From: Lachnospiraceae bacterium | Lineage (GTDB): Bacteria; Bacillota; Clostridia; Lachnospirales; Lachnospiraceae | Length of the DNA stretch: 36,532 bases | Assembly (NCBI GenBank): GCA_016286115.1 | Contig: JAEESA010000002.1 | Location: 1-36,532 of the forward strand | Direction of reading: 5' to 3' | In this document: positions 36,107 through 36,532 of the stretch, piece after piece | How positions within the stretch are numbered: the first letter of the stretch is position 1 | Layout of the letters: each line of letters starts with the position of its first letter | Translations under genes and position numbers: made by a program | The notes under the pieces: generated by a model | Databases searched by the model: none | Told to the model about the DNA's origin: nothing | What the model saw: only the letters and a program-made list of their open reading frames with translations

Positions 36107-36130
36107 AAGACAAAGCCGCTGCTCTGTCTT
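36107..36130 (-). promoter_or_regulatory. Possible 5'-leader hairpin
   Basis: Inverted repeat aagacaaag / ctctgtctt (one mismatch) with a 6-nt loop, between the predicted promoter and the start codon. Confidence 0.35.
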
Positions 36131-36153
36131 CGTTTTTGCAAAATCTACAAAAA

Positions 36154-36183
36154 ATTATACAATACTGCAGTTATTTCAGTCAA
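36154..36183 (-). promoter_or_regulatory. Predicted sigma70-type promoter for the operon
   Basis: Minus strand: TTGACT (36183-36178), 18-nt spacer, TATAAT (36159-36154). It lies in the longest gap in the window, about 80 nt upstream of the 36072 start codon. Confidence 0.75.
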
Positions 36184-36211
36184 TCTGTACAGAATAGGAA
36201 CAGAGACAAAA

Positions 36212-36532
36212 CTATATGAAAGTAATCATCAGATGCTCATTTGCCACGTCATTATAAACTCTGCATTCCCTGCCGCTGACATCATATACATGCACGATAT
36301 CAGCCAGTGTTTCTCCTCCTGAAAACTCTGAAACGACATCCTTTGCCGACGCAAGCTTTTCGGGCGAAAAATGAATGGTTTTTTCATCGTTGAACACAGC
36401 CGTGTATAAGATCTCTGCTTCGACAAGATCCTGGAAGATGTGGCCTACTCCGGCGGCGCAGGGCATATAGTTTGATCCGTAATAGGAACCGGATACGCGC
36501 TGGATCAGAAGCGCCATCTGCTCGTCCCTCTT
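36212..36532 (-). CDS. C-terminal part or whole of an unknown protein upstream of the operon (open to the right edge)
   Basis: Open frame from the edge to TAG at 36212. Track ATG at 36517, but the frame stays open upstream (K-R-D-E-Q). Translation MALLIQRVSGSYYGSNYMPCAAGVGHIFQDLVEAEILYTAVFNDEKTIHF... Confidence 0.6.
   Translation of the reverse strand, partial: KRDEQMALLIQRVSGSYYGSNYMPCAAGVGHIFQDLVEAEILYTAVFNDEKTIHFSPEKLASAKDVVSEFSGGETLADIVHVYDVSGRECRVYNDVANEHLMITFI

Noticed and set aside
36107-36130. Leader hairpin as an intrinsic terminator
   Set aside because: No T-run follows the stem on the minus strand, so it does not fit an intrinsic terminator.
1-36532. CRISPR array, tRNA/rRNA, transposase, integrase or phage structural genes
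   Set aside because: None seen: no regularly spaced identical repeats and no recognisable RNA or recombinase signatures. Repeats found are within coding sequence.

Overview
The window is almost entirely coding on the minus strand. It looks like one long, tightly packed operon of unusually large genes, with intergenic gaps of about 0-60 nt, SD-like sites before most genes, and one TGATG stop/start overlap. A near-consensus sigma70-type promoter sits at about 36154-36183. Reading 5'->3' on the minus strand, the order is: end of an upstream ORF (36212, runs to the window edge); [promoter]; ~484 aa GNAT-type protein; 490 aa unknown; 147 aa unknown; 2024 aa giant with a papain-like domain; 2947 aa giant with an ABC1/UbiB-like kinase domain; ~284 aa tandem GNAT; 1988 aa giant with a papain-like domain and a PI3/4K- or HipA-like kinase motif; ~3024 aa giant with a papain-like domain; 273 aa tandem GNAT; and the start of another giant (1-771), whose N-terminus is paralogous to the 3024 aa protein. 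No tRNA, rRNA, CRISPR array, transposase or phage structural gene was recognised. The most notable features are the giant protease/kinase/acetyltransferase arrangement as a possible undescribed system, a probable 1-nt frameshift at the 5' end of the 3024 aa gene, and shared repeat modules among the giants. Domain calls come from motifs read by eye and need HMM or structure confirmation. The plus-strand ORFs in the track look like shadow ORFs.
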